Origin: Myotis daubentonii
Taxonomy: Eukaryota; Chordata; Mammalia; Chiroptera; Vespertilionidae
Direction of reading: 5' to 3'
Assembly: GCF_963259705.1 (NCBI RefSeq)
Contig: NC_081841.1
Span: 92,661,059 to 92,725,058, forward strand
Length of the DNA stretch: 64,000 nucleotides
This document shows positions 1 to 10,756 of the stretch, piece by piece. The notes beneath the pieces are model-generated. The model worked only from the letters and a program-made list of their open reading frames with translations, did no database searches and was not told the origin of the DNA. The position numbers were made by a program, and so were the translations under genes. Position 1 is the stretch's first letter. The number at the start of each line of letters is the position of its first letter.

Positions 1-184
1 TAAATGGAAATAAAAATAAGAAAAATAAAAGACCCAAGTTCTAAGTTTGCCAGATTTAGCAAAAAAAATCAAACAGAAATGGTTTTCCAGTTAAATTTCA
101 TAAACAGTGAATAAACTTGCGGTAAAAGTATGTTCCAAAAGTACTCATAGTTTATTTGAAATTTAAATATAATAGGTATCCTCT

Positions 185-900
185 ATGCCAAATATATGCA
201 GACTAAGGTACAAAGTCATGATATTGCAACGCACCAAGGATAAAGAGAAGATGTTAGCTCCCAGATGGAAAGAAATGTCACATACAAAGAAATCAGAAAA
301 GTATCAACTTCTCATGGCAAGGTTGGGTGTTCAGAAGCAACAGAGCAATGCCTTCAAAATTCTGAAGAAAAATGACATCCATTCTGAAATTTTACACCGT
401 CTAATCATTAATGAAGTTTGAGAATTAAATGAAGGCATGCAAAGTTTCAAAAATGTACCTGCCCTTTACCCTTTCCTATAAAATGTGTGGCGGGTTTGCC
501 CCACCGAAAGAAGAAACACCACAAAAGAAGAAAAGATGTGCAGGGAAACGGAGACTCAACACCAGAGAGGAGGCAGTGAATCCCAGGACACAGCGGTGCT
601 GGGGCGGAGACAGCAGGCAAGACCAGAGAGGGGGACTGGGAGGCTCCGGAGTGCAAGACTCCAGGGGAAAGGAACCCGGAGAAAGCCTGACGCTTCAATC
701 ACATGGACAATGGTGTTTAGATGGGTTTTCCAACTCTTTTGGGGGTTTAGAAAGAGTTATAAATAGCTACCCAGAAAATTAAGCAGGTGAAGAAAATTAG
801 GGAGTTATCAACAACATGTTTACAAGAGATTAAGTGAACATTGTCATGGTATACTGCTTGGCAATGCGGAAAATAATATTTTCTAGTAATGATAAATATA
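185..900 (+). repeat. Ancient L1M/HAL1-like LINE fragment
   Basis: The stretch around 340-490 (caatgccttcaaaattctga, then a spacer and 'catgcaaagtttcaaaaatgtacct') resembles the ORF1 3' part and 3' region of old mammalian L1/HAL1 elements. The following purine-rich block (500-700), with repeated ccaggac/aggggaaagg motifs, fits the same 3' region. A 78-codon open frame at 185-421 is probably a relic of this element. Boundaries are soft and the family is recalled from consensus, not searched. Confidence 0.4.
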
Positions 901-1029
901 TACATTAAACATAGATTTAACCAATCAGTTATGTTGGAAGCAGAGAAAGTGGGCACATAGTTTCATACAAAAATAAAAGGTGATGTCCCGTCACCCCAGG
1001 TAAAGTCAGTCCTTATAGCAGCCCGCAAG

Positions 1030-1690
1030 GCCCTACACAACAGAGTTGTCCCAACTTTGCATTCTAATCTTATTCCTCATTGCTGTCCCCTTGACACCTT
1101 GCTCCAGCAACAGGGGCTACTTTCCTGTTCTGTTCCCCAGTTACACCATATGCCCTCCCACCTCAGGCCTTTGCACTTGCTATTCCCTTTGCTTAGACTA
1201 CCCTCCCTCTACACACCCACAGGGGCCTTCCTCCCGTCCTTCACGTTAGAGATAAAATACTTAGCCCTTCCACCTTGAGCCATGCTTGCCCTTTCCCTTG
1301 TCACCCCAGCCTCATACTCACCACGTTCCCCCACCACAGGGCCTTTAGGCACACTGTTCTCTCTGCCTGAAATGCTGTTTCTAGAACCTTTCCCTATTTA
1401 CCTCCTGTCCATCATTCAAATATCAGCTAAAGAGCCATTAAATCAAAGCCCCCTATCTTCAGTTCTTGTAGTACAGGTATGTGGATCTCCGTATTTTGTA
1501 ACACTTGCCACAATTGCAATTTTACATTTGGGCTTGTTGGATTAACATCTGCTTCCACCCCCACTATCGACACTAACACCCCCACACAATCATAAGCTCC
1601 ATTAAAGCAGGAAATCATTTGTTTTATTTATTATTATATCCTCATTGTCTATACATAGTAGAGGCTCAATAAATACATATGGAATAATTT
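1030..1690 (+). repeat. L2 (LINE2) 3' fragment
   Basis: Contains landmarks typical of the L2 3' end: 'cctcaggcctttgcacttgc', 'ctctgcctgaaatgct', 'cataagctccattaaagcagg' and the terminal 'aggctcaataaatacatatgg'. The order and plus orientation are right for an old, diverged copy. Confidence 0.6.
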
Positions 1691-2340
1691 GTTGAAATAC
1701 TTCCTTTTATTACTGCAACAACCAATATGTACTGCTTGGGTATAACAATTAGTCATCTGTCTCATTCCTACCCTACAATTCTAGGACTAGGAGACCGCAT
1801 GCTATTTCTCTAAAGCCTTGCCACTCACTCTCTCTAGACATCCAGTTCCCATCTTCACACATAAATTCTGGAAATGTGTATTCACATAAAATACACAAAA
1901 GACTATGTGTTGTATGGGGTTTCTATCCTGGCAAGCTAACATATTATAAACCCTACCTCACACTTTGCCATTTAAACACAATCATTCACGATATATCTCC
2001 TGCACTTCCATATGATCTTCAAATACCTAATCTTCCTTCATATTTCAGCTCAGACTCCATTGGCTGAATTCCAGAGCACAACTGATTGAGGCTGGAGATT
2101 CCCCATTGTAAGCAAAACTAATGATTTTTATCTTGTCTCAATTCTACTAAGTTTAACACCTATGCTCTCTTTCCCCTTATGTTTATAAAATAAGGGCACA
2201 AATGCAACAAAAATAGAAAAGATGGCGACATTGACTGGCTGACAGGGCCACCATGAGAATGACCATTTGTCAGCAAATGAACAAAATTCTAAATCCAGCG
2301 TAAGGTAGAGGACTCGGGGGTTCTAAATGTGAGCATCTAA
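1691..2340. other. Unassigned AT-rich intergenic sequence
   Basis: No gene, RNA or recognisable repeat was seen. Stop codons are dense in all frames. Confidence 0.5.
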
Positions 2341-2419
2341 TGTTGAGCTCATTTGTTTACACTACCTGATAATCCAGTACTAATATAAGCCTTTGCTGAG
2401 TAAAACAAGTTTGAATTCA
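2341..2419 (+). repeat. 79-bp segment duplicated at 5131-5209 (presumed source copy)
   Basis: Runs from tgttgagctcatttg to aagtttgaattca. It matches 5131-5209 at 78 of 79 positions in the same orientation; the one difference is t/c at the 12th base. This copy lies outside any recognised Helitron, whereas the other lies inside one, so this is the likelier source. Confidence 0.85.
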
Positions 2420-2488
2420 CCCAGTTTTACTTCTACTTATTTAGAATTGTATGATAAACCAAATATTCTTAAAGTTCATTCTAAAGAA

Positions 2489-3046
2489 CTAGAGACTTGG
2501 TGCACAGATTCATGCACTGGTGGGGTCCCTCGGTCTGGCCTGTGGGGATCAGGAGAAACCAGCAGTTCTACATCCCCTGAGGGATGTAATAGTGTGCGAA
2601 GCAGCAGGTGGCCGGGGAGGAGCCCAAGCCCTGGCAGGGCCCCGTGTTGTTCCCACTCATCCCGCCCCGCTGTGCCTGCCACCACTGCCATTCAGTAGGC
2701 TCGCAGCCACTCCACTGCAGTCTCCACACACCCATCCTAGAGAAATTCTGGCATGTCCATAACCAAGAAGAGGCTGCAGGCTGCCTCCCAGTCAGTACTG
2801 ATGCTGTTCCTGATCCCAGCCTGGTCCAAATGGGGGCAGGGGTGCACAAGGGGAGTGTCCGAGGTAGAGGCTCGTGCTGCCACAGCTGTGTTTGCCAGCC
2901 ATGAGCCCAGCGTCTGGCACCCATTGGGTCACCTGAGTGGCACTCCCACTGTGGGAGCACACTGACCACCAGGGGACAGCCCCTGTGTTGAGCATCATAG
3001 CTATCGGTCGACTGGCTGAACTGTCACTTAGGCTTTTATATATAGA
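2489..3046 (-). mobile_element. HeliBat-type non-autonomous Helitron, element 1
   Basis: On the plus strand it opens with CTAG and a hairpin-forming end (ctagagacttggtgcacaga, then ttcatgcactgg), the reverse complement of the Helitron 3' end. It closes with ggcttttatatataga, the reverse complement of the TC-starting 5' end. No Rep/helicase coding was seen, so it is non-autonomous. Its 5' end abuts the 3' end of the next element directly. Confidence 0.85.
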
Positions 3047-4214
3047 CTAGAGGCCCGGTGCACAAAAATTTGTGCACTCGGGGGGGGGGGGGTCCCTCAG
3101 CCCGGCCTGCTGTGCCCTCTCGCAGTCTGGGACCCCTCGGGAGATAACAACCTGCTGGCTTAGGCCCGCTCCCGGGTGGCAGAGGGCAGGCCCAAACCCT
3201 ATGTGCAGCCCCTGGTCTGGCTCAGAGCAGGGCTGATTGGGGAGTTGGGACGCCACCCCCTGTCATGAAGGGTGGATTGGGAGGTTGCGATGCCACCCTC
3301 AGTCATGCTCAGGGTAGGGCCGATTGGGGAGTTGGGGCACCGCCCCCTGTCACACTCAAGGCAGGGTCGATGGGGAGGTTGCGGCGCCAACCCGTCACGC
3401 ACAGAGCAGGGCCCATGAGGGGGGTTGAGGCTCCATACCCTGTCACTCACAGAGCAGGGTCAATCAGGGGGTTGGGGAGCTCCCCCGTGTCACGCACAGA
3501 GCAGGGCCCATCAGGGGGTTGAGGAGCTCCCCCCTGTCACTCACAGAGTAGGGCCGATAGGGAGTTGGGGCACCGCCCCCTGTCACACACAGAGCAGGGC
3601 AGATCAGGGGGTTGGGGAGCTCCCCCCTGTCACACACAGAGCAGAGCCCATCAGGGGGTTGAGGAGCTCCCCCCTGTCACTCACAGAGTAGGGCCGATAG
3701 GGAGTTGGGGCACTGCCCCCTGTCACACACAGAGCAGGGCAGATCAGGGGGTTGGGGAGCTCCCCCCTGTCACACACAGAGTAGGGCCAATAGGGGAGTT
3801 GGGGCACCACCCCCTGTCACACTCAGGGCAGGGGCGATGGGGAGGTTATGGCTCTACCCCGTCACACACAGAGCAGGGCCTGTGGCGGGGGGGGGGGGGG
3901 TGGGGGAGGTTGGGGTGCTGCACCCTGTCACACACAGAGCAGGGCCCATCAGGGGATTGGGGCGCCGCATCCTGTCACACACAGAGCAGGGCCCATCAGG
4001 GGGTTGGGGAGCTCCCTCCTATCAGGCATAGAGCAGGGCTGATCAGGGGGTTGGGGCGCCTTCCCCTGTCATGAACAGAGCAGGGCGGATAGGGAGGTTG
4101 TGGCCCTGCCCCCTGTCACACACAGAGCCGCAGGGCAATCAGGGGGTTTGGGCGCTGCCCCCTGTCACGCTGATCCCGGTGCTGGGAGACATATTACCCT
4201 TTTACTATATAGGA
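3047..4214 (-). mobile_element. HeliBat-type Helitron, element 2, expanded by a minisatellite
   Basis: Opens with ctagaggcccggtgcacaaa, whose aaaatttgtgcac arm completes the 3' hairpin, and closes with ttttactatataggat, the inverted 5' terminus. Most of its length is the 47-bp tandem array at 3223-4168. No transposase frame is present. Confidence 0.85.
3223..4168. repeat. 47-bp minisatellite inside Helitron 2
   Basis: About 20 tandem copies of a G-rich unit of about 47 bp, running roughly gagcagggccgatcaggggg, ttggggagctcccccctgtc, acacaca. A higher-order repeat of about 140 bp (three units) is duplicated: the block starting near 3519 recurs near 3659 with few changes. A poly-G run at 3885-3900 interrupts one unit. 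Confidence 0.9.
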
Positions 4215-4853
4215 TAGAGGCCTGGTGCACGGGTGGGGGCCGGCTGGTTTGCCCTGAAGGGTGTCCTGGATCAGGGTGGGGGTCCTCACTAGGGTGCCTG
4301 GCCAGCCTGGATGAGGGGATGATGGCTGTTTGCAACTGGTCACACACCCTTCAGGTTGGGGTCCCCACTGGGGTGCCTGGCCAGTCTGGGTGAGGGGCTG
4401 AGGGCTGTTTTCAGGCTGGCAGGTGACTGAAGCTCCCAACCGCTCCTTTTTTTCTTTTTTATTCTGGGCCAGCTTTAGCTCTGAGGCTTGGCTCCAGCTC
4501 TTAGGCCTCAGCTGCTGAAAGCAGGTATCTGGTTTGTTTGGGTTCTATAATCGAAAGACTGTTTCAACTCCAGCTCTGAGATCCCGGCTGGCTGAAAGCA
4601 GGTTTCTGGGGTTTTGTTTAGCTTCTATATTTGTAACAATGTTTCAAAGTACAAGCTCAGAGGCCGGCAGCGGCAGGCGGGGAATGTTGGAGTCCTCCGT
4701 CACTGAAGCAAGCAAGCCTCATGTTCGCTTCAAGCTGCCTGGCTGCCAGTCGCCATCTTGGCTGGCAGTTAATTTGCATATCGCCCTGATTAGCCAATGG
4801 GAAGGGTAGTGGACATATGGCTAATTACCATGTTTCTCTTTTATTAGATAGGA
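4215..4853 (-). mobile_element. HeliBat-type Helitron, element 3
   Basis: Opens with tagaggcctggtgcacggg (the first c of CTAG is lost) directly after element 2 and closes with ttattagataggat. The inside holds two imperfect internal duplications: 4277-4352 against 4354-4425, and two 'gctgaaagcaggt' blocks near 4512 and 4592. The 5' part (about 4765-4853) has the ttaatttgcatat and agccaatggga motifs shared with elements 4 and 5. Confidence 0.8.
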
Positions 4854-4855
4854 TA

Positions 4856-5340
4856 CTCGGGGCCCGGTGCACGAAATTCGCCCACTGAGGGGGGGTGTCC
4901 CTCAGCCCAGCTTGCCCCCTCTCACATACTGGGAGCCCTCAGGGGATGTCCTAGTGGCAGCTTAGGCCCGCTCCCTGCTCCCCTTGGAGATAGGGCCTAA
5001 GCCACAGTCTGGCCTCCCTTTGTGGGTGGTGACCGGGCTGATCAGGGGAAGGCACCAGCCCCATCACCCGCTGCTGCAGCCACTGCCAGTCACTGCAGCC
5101 AGCAAGGTTTTTTCATTAACACGGACTCCATGTTGAGCTCACTTGTTTACACTACCTGATAATCCAGTACTAATATAAGCCTTTGCTGAGTAAAACAAGT
5201 TTGAATTCATCCTGCCCTGCCTGCAGTATGCAAATTAGCCGCTATCTTTGTTGGAGGTTAATTTGCATATCAAGCTGATTACCCAATGGGAGGCGTAGCA
5301 AAGGTACAGTCAATTACCATGTTTGTGATTAGATAGGATA
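4856..5340 (-). mobile_element. HeliBat-type Helitron, element 4, carrying a captured fragment
   Basis: Opens with a degraded CTAG (ctcggggcccggtgcacgaa) and closes with gtttgtgattagataggata. Between 5131 and 5209 it holds sequence nearly identical to 2341-2419. The 5' third (5225-5340) is shared with element 5. Confidence 0.8.
5131..5209 (+). repeat. 79-bp segment duplicated from 2341-2419
   Basis: Identical to 2341-2419 at 78 of 79 positions, in the same orientation, and inside Helitron 4. This pattern suggests Helitron filler or capture of local DNA. Confidence 0.85.
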
Positions 5341-5370
5341 CTAGATAGGATACTATTATTAGATAGGATA
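5341..5370 (-). repeat. Extra Helitron 5'-terminal fragments between elements 4 and 5
   Basis: Between the two full elements the terminal motif is repeated: agataggata, ctagataggata, then ctattattagataggata. These look like two abortive or deleted elements reduced to their ends. Confidence 0.7.
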
Positions 5371-5963
5371 CTAGCGGCCCAGTGCACAAAAAATTTGTGC
5401 AATGGCAGGGGGTGTGTGTGTCCCTCAGCCCCACTTGTGCCCTCTCACAGTCTAGTACCCGTGGGGAGATAACCACCTGCTGGCTTAGGCCTGCTCCCCA
5501 GGTGGCAGATGGCAGGCTGATCCCTAGGTGCCTGCCCCGCCTCCCCGGGTTGCGCACAGGGCAGGGCCAATCAGGGGGTTGGGGTGCCGCCCCCGGTCCC
5601 GCACAGGGCAGGGCCGATCAGGGGGTTGGGGCTCCACCCCTGGTCCTGCACAGGGCAGGACCGATCTGGGGGCTGGGGTGCCACCCCAGGTCGCACACGG
5701 GACACCTGGGTGGGCCGGTGGATCGCTGCTGCCCCGCCTGGCTGCCCTGGGTCTAGTCACACACGGGACTGCCCCCCCAGGATCACAGATAGCAGGCCCA
5801 GATGGTGGCAAAGCAGGCAGGATGGCGCTGTCCCACCCTGCCTGCAGTATGCAAATTAGCCACCATCTTTGTTGGTGGTTAATTTGCATATCATGCTGAT
5901 TAGCCAATGGGAGGCGTAGCGATGGTATGGTCAATTACCATGTTTGTGTATTATTAGATAGGA
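5371..5963 (-). mobile_element. HeliBat-type Helitron, element 5
   Basis: Opens with ctagcggcccagtgcacaaa, followed by aaatttgtgcaat, and closes with gtattattagataggat. It carries about 3.5 copies of a unit related to the 47-bp minisatellite of element 2 (5535-5700), and a 5' module (5846-5963) with paired atgcaaat/atttgcat motifs and agccaatggga. Confidence 0.85.
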
Positions 5964-6577
5964 TAGATAAGACTATCAGGTTTATTCTTTTACATTAACT
6001 CCCCTCAGACACAAACTAACAGACATTTTTTAATGTCTGCATTATAATACAATTACACAACTAAAGCTGAGAGTTTTCATTTGTGTATTATTAAAATACT
6101 CCTTCCGTTGCCCCCAAAGCAGTCTCTGGAAATAACTATGAGGGATCATGTCTTCCAATGGGCTGCAGTCCCAGAGTGTGGACCTTGCCACATCAGCAGG
6201 GGAAATCTGGGACCATGATCTGGACACTCCTCCCTCCTGCTGGACCCAGTGTGAATCACTGGCCCTCTCAATCTCCTGTCTATACTCACTGCTCTTGTCA
6301 CTGTTTTCAGAGATAGGCTCAACAGCTGTTTCACAACCATTCTTGGCATTTCTGTGAGTGATGTGGAATCTGGCATTCCTTGAAACCTTGAGCTTCATAA
6401 AATTTTATTCCCCTCGTGTACATCACCAAATCCCTGTGCATCCCCAGAGAGGTGGAGAAGTGGCATGTGGCACGTTGGGGACTATGGTTTATATGTAGAC
6501 ACCCACAGAAAAATTGTCAGGATATTCTCCAGGCCTTGTGTCCACCACTATATATGTTTTGCAGTTTTACTGATATA
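5964..6577 (-). other. Unassigned segment with a protein-like minus-strand frame
   Basis: A 118-codon ATG frame runs 6398-6042 on the minus strand, with mixed, non-repetitive composition. An AATAAA follows on the same strand (plus-strand tttatt at about 5982-5987), just before the Helitron boundary. I do not recognise the protein, see no homologous domain and see no poly(A) tract. It could be a processed pseudogene, a terminal exon or chance; chance is the default. Confidence 0.25.
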
Positions 6578-6925
6578 GTAGAGGCCTGGTGCATGGATTC
6601 ATACACCTGTGGGGTCCCTCGGCCTGGCCTGTGGGGATTGGGCTGAAACCATCTCTCCCACATCCCCCAAGGGGCCCCAGATTGTGAGAGGGTGCAGGCC
6701 AGGCCAAGGGACCCCACCAGTGCACAATTAGAGTTGGGAAATGTCCGTGGGAGGGCTCCAAGGAGTGTCTGGCCTGTCTCGCCCAATCCCAATCAGTTGG
6801 AACCCAGAAGCAAGCTAACCTACCAGTCAGAGCATCTACTCCCTGGTGGTCAGTGGGCATCATAGCAACTTGTCAGATGGTCAAACGGTGGAACACTTAA
6901 CATATTAGGCTTTTACTATATAGGA
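6578..6925 (-). mobile_element. HeliBat-type Helitron, element 6
   Basis: The inverted 3' end (tagaggcctggtgcatgga, then ttcatacacctg) and inverted 5' end (aggcttttactatatagga) bound a 348-bp element. It includes a ccctggtggtcagtggg block shared by many copies here. Confidence 0.8.
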
Positions 6926-7430
6926 CAATTGACATACAGCACTATATAATTTTAAGATTGACTTACATATATTGTGAAATGATTACCACATAAGTTTAAT
7001 TAACATCATCATCTCATATAGCTACAAAAGAAAAGAAATGCTGTTTTCCTTGTATTGAGCACTCTTAGGATCTATTCTCTTCACAACGTTCAAATCTACT
7101 ATACAGCAGTGTCAGCTGTAGTCATCATGTTGCACATTACATCCTAGTACTTACGTATTTTATAACTACAAGCTTTTACCTTCAACCAATCCCTCTATAT
7201 TGCCTCTGATAATCACTAATCTGATCTCTTTTTCTGTGAGTTTGGTGTTATTTGTTTATTTATTTATTTATTTTCTATTCCACATGTAAGTGAGATCATA
7301 CAGTATTTATCTTTCTCTGTGTGACTTATTTCACTTAACACAATGCCCTCAACATCCATCCCTGTTGTCACAAATGGCAAGATTTCCTTCTTTTATGGCC
7401 AAATAATATTCCACCATTGTCTTTAAGACC
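6926..7430 (-). mobile_element. L1 fragment, antisense
   Basis: Reads as the reverse complement of an L1 3' portion, with 'tgacttatttcacttaacac' and 'atggccaaataatattccac' in the expected order. It contains a (TTTA)n run near 7255-7272. The 5' end is truncated. Confidence 0.75.
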
Positions 7431-7445
7431 AAGTGTAGGTTATAA

Positions 7446-7652
7446 TCTATATATATAAAAGCCTAATGTGCAAATTGTTCCCTTGGAAGTTCAACCGGGA
7501 GACCGGGAGTTCAATCGCTTACACTGACCACCAGGGGGTGGTGTGGAATGAAGGAAGGCCCTGGTCAGCAGCTGAATGCCCCTATTGGCCCTGATAGCCA
7601 GCCAGGCCTAGGGACCCTACCCATGGATGAATTTCATGCACTGGGCTTCTAG
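7446..7652 (+). mobile_element. HeliBat-type Helitron, element 7 (short)
   Basis: Starts tctatatatataaaagccta and ends ttcatgcactgggcttctag before a t. At 207 bp it is a compact non-autonomous copy. The gaccaccagggggtggtg at 7526-7543 resembles the CTCF core. Confidence 0.88.
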
Positions 7653-7654
7653 TG

Positions 7655-7720
7655 GTCAACAAAAATGCAAATTAAACAAGATACTATTTCATGTCTATCA
7701 AATTAACAGTCCCCCTCCAC
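7655..7720 (+). mobile_element. L1 fragment
   Basis: 'aaaaatgcaaattaaacaag' followed by 'atactatttcatgtctatca' matches the ORF2 3' region of mammalian L1 in plus orientation. Confidence 0.55.
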
Positions 7721-8394
7721 AACTAGATTATTCAGAACTGGTTGGATAACATAAACACTCATTCAGAGCTGGTGATTTCTTTGGTCTGTTTGTCTCTCAG
7801 TTTCTATAACCAGCATTACCCGTTTTCAAGATGGAAATAATTATTTCTGGTCCTAAAAGATACTCTCTCATTGCAAACAATTCAGGCACTGCATAAAATG
7901 TTAAAAAGAAACTGAAATTCATGTATATCCCTTCAACCCAGAAAATAACACATTGATTTTGCAATTGCACAGAGCTGGTCTTAGCCCAGTCACTTACTTG
8001 GTACCTCATCTGATAAATGGGAATAATGATTGAAGATGCTCACAGTGTGAGGATTTAAGATAATATTTGTAATTGCTAGCTGTGACCATTACTATTATTG
8101 ATATACTTCCAGTCTTTTTATGCATAAATACATATATATCATGTGCATTTCTTATGTTCCCACAAAGTGGCTTTTGTGTGACAAAAAGATTATTTAGCAA
8201 ATATATTACTTTGATAAATAAATAAATAATGTACTACGGTTCTAAATCTTTAAATCAAGTTCTTCCTGAAGTTTTGAGTTCAACTGACAAATTTTATGAC
8301 TCTATTCATAAGCAGAGGTTGCCTCTTTTGTTTTTCAAAAGCCTGTGCTCCTAGAGAGAGTTTGAAAGCAACAAAGAGAGAACTCCTTGAAGGG
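7721..8394. other. Unassigned AT-rich intergenic sequence
   Basis: No gene or recognisable element was seen. There is a short (AAAT)n tract near 8217-8229. Confidence 0.5.
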
Positions 8395-8640
8395 TTTGTA
8401 TTATGGATTGAATGTTCATGGTCCCTAAATTCATATGCTGAAGCCCTAATCCCCAGTGTGGCTATATTTGGAGATGGGGACTTTAAGGAAGTAATTAAGC
8501 TTAAGTGTGGTCATAGAGTGAGGCTGGTCCCATGGGATTGGTGTCCTTATAAAAGAGTGAGACACTGGAGCTTGCACAGAGGAAAGGTCATGTGAAGGCA
8601 CAGCAGGTAGGTCAGAGGACAGCAGTAAGAAAAGAGCAGG
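8395..8640 (+). mobile_element. MaLR LTR fragment (MLT1-like)
   Basis: Carries the classic order of MLT1 motifs: attatggattgaatgttcat, 'atatgctgaagccctaatcc', 'tatttggagatggggacttt', 'ggtgtccttataaaagagtg', 'catgtgaaggcacagcaggt'. The 3' part is lost or too diverged to recognise. Confidence 0.75.
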
Positions 8641-10750
8641 GATCCAAACACCACTAGATGGTTAACATCCCTGAAGATGGGCAGCATTTGGAGGGTTGAC
8701 TTTTGGGTGCATACATTTGTCCGAACCTGAGGCTCGGGCTCCCCGCCAGGCAATGAAGCTGCATAGACACTGCTGGGTTTGTGAACTGAGATTTATCCAG
8801 TCCTGGAGTTGTCAGATTTAGCAAATGAAAGTACAAGAGCTGCAGGTAAATTGCAGTTTCAGATGATTTTGGAATATTTGCAACCTTCTTATACAAAAAA
8901 GTGGTCACTACTTTCTGGAATTCAAATTAACTAGGCATCCTATATTTTATCTGGCCACCCTACCCTGTATGGGAGCAATGATCTGAAGGGCATGTTAGTA
9001 ATGCACATCAAAACGGTTAAGCCATACAAAATTGTTAGCACGACAACTCCACTTCTAAAAATTTAGTCACAAAAAATCATTAGATAATAGATAAACACAT
9101 ACAGGTAAGCATATTATTACCATATTGCTTATAATGAGTGAGTACATAGTTAGGGTATTTTTCTTCAAATGTATACAGGCTTAAAATGTTATTTTTTTTA
9201 AATCTATATTTATTAATGTGAAAAGATATCTAGAATTTAAAATTAAATTTAAAAAGCTAATAAAATAATTTTAAGTTTGATTTCATTTTTAACTAAATCT
9301 TTTATATGTGCAACTCACACACACACACAAAAATCTGGATAATTATACCAACATGTTGACAGGAGTCACCTCTAAATTGTGAGATTATTGGTCACTTTTA
9401 CTTGGCTCCATATGCCTTCATGCATACATTATTTTAATAATCAAAACAAAACAATAATGCTATTACAATTTTGAAAGTAAAAGTACTAGTAACGCTCCAA
9501 AAAGAATTATGCAAAAGTATTTTTTGATATTTATGTAATCTTACAATCTGAAGCAGCGAGTCCATGTGTAGATAGATTCAGGACCTCCTTACCTAAAGTC
9601 GTGGATGTGTTCCTCCTTCTATTTTGGTGTTGATTTATCTAAGCTATGTCATCTTTCTCTTGCCTAAGCCACAGAAGAACCTGGATGTATATTTGCTATT
9701 TTTGTTTATTTGTGTTTTAGGGGGAGGTGTTTCTTCTTTTTCTTTTGGCTACCCTATATCTGTGTTATCCCTCTTGTCATTACAAAGCACCAATATTCCT
9801 CCGGAGAAACCCTCTCCACACCCCATGCTCACTCCATGTGCTGTGGGTAAAACTATGTCCAATTTTGGCTCCAGGGGTGTACATGTAACCCAGATATGTC
9901 CAATCAGAGCATACCATTCCCCTGGCCTAATAATCTGCCCAGATAAGAGGATGAAGTGGAATTCTGACTGATGGAAATCAGATCATGGATTTTTGGGGGG
10001 TCAAGAGAAGCACTCTTTCTATTGGACCAGAACCTGAGAGGCTATATGTCTGTAGTTGCTAGCCATCTTACCACCCTCTGAAGCCAACACAAACAGCAGA
10101 ATTGCATTAATAGAGACGGGGAAAGTTTACCTCCTGGATCACCCTGTACCTGAAGCCCAATTTTATTTCATTTTTGAAGAAGTTCATTATTTCCAAGTAA
10201 CTTAGCATGGACCTTAGATTTATCACGAATTCTCCAACAAAGGCTATAGTTAATTTAATTGATATGAGAATAAAATTAATTGGTTCTACTAGTACTAGGT
10301 GAAAACACTACTTATAGGTATGAGTAGAATTTTATAGGCGGAAACACCCTTACGAGTAGGGTTGGTGAGCATCCTGTATATACAAGACAAGTCTTGTATT
10401 TAATCATTTTGCCTTACTTTCTGTACTGGCTTTCTCAGGACACACTAAATGTCCTGTATTCAGCTTTTTTCAATAAATTCCAAAAATTCAGCAGTTAGAG
10501 CTATATCTCAAATTAATCTGGGCATTTACTAAATTTGCTGGCTTTACTGAGCAGTCATTCAATTCCTACAACCTCCCATGCTTCACCCTGCTCTATAGAT
10601 CTCTGCCAACTGAAACCCAAGTTTAGACAGTTATATGAGTTAATAAATTTCCCTTTTTTGATTAAGTTGTTTTAAACCTTATTTACTCTCTTATAACCAA
10701 AAGAAAGCTAACTGGACCCAATTAATTACAGGACCATCAACAACTAAGCT
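8641..10750. other. Intergenic sequence, mostly unassigned, probably old LINE/LTR relics
   Basis: Around 9030-9300 the A/T-rich text ('acaactccacttctaaaaat') is L1-like but too diverged to bound. 9850-10170 ('ccaatcagagcataccattc', 'gaagccaacacaaacagcag') looks like an old LTR-type repeat of unassigned family. No coding gene was seen. Confidence 0.4.
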
Positions 10751-10756
10751 CTATAA

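Noticed and set aside
3265..4074. Long plus-strand repetitive frames (up to 169 codons)
   Set aside because: They follow the minisatellite; repeating peptide from tandem DNA with no gene signals.
3223..4168. CRISPR-like array of regularly spaced direct repeats
   Set aside because: The units are contiguous 47-bp repeats without unique spacers, inside a mammalian Helitron.
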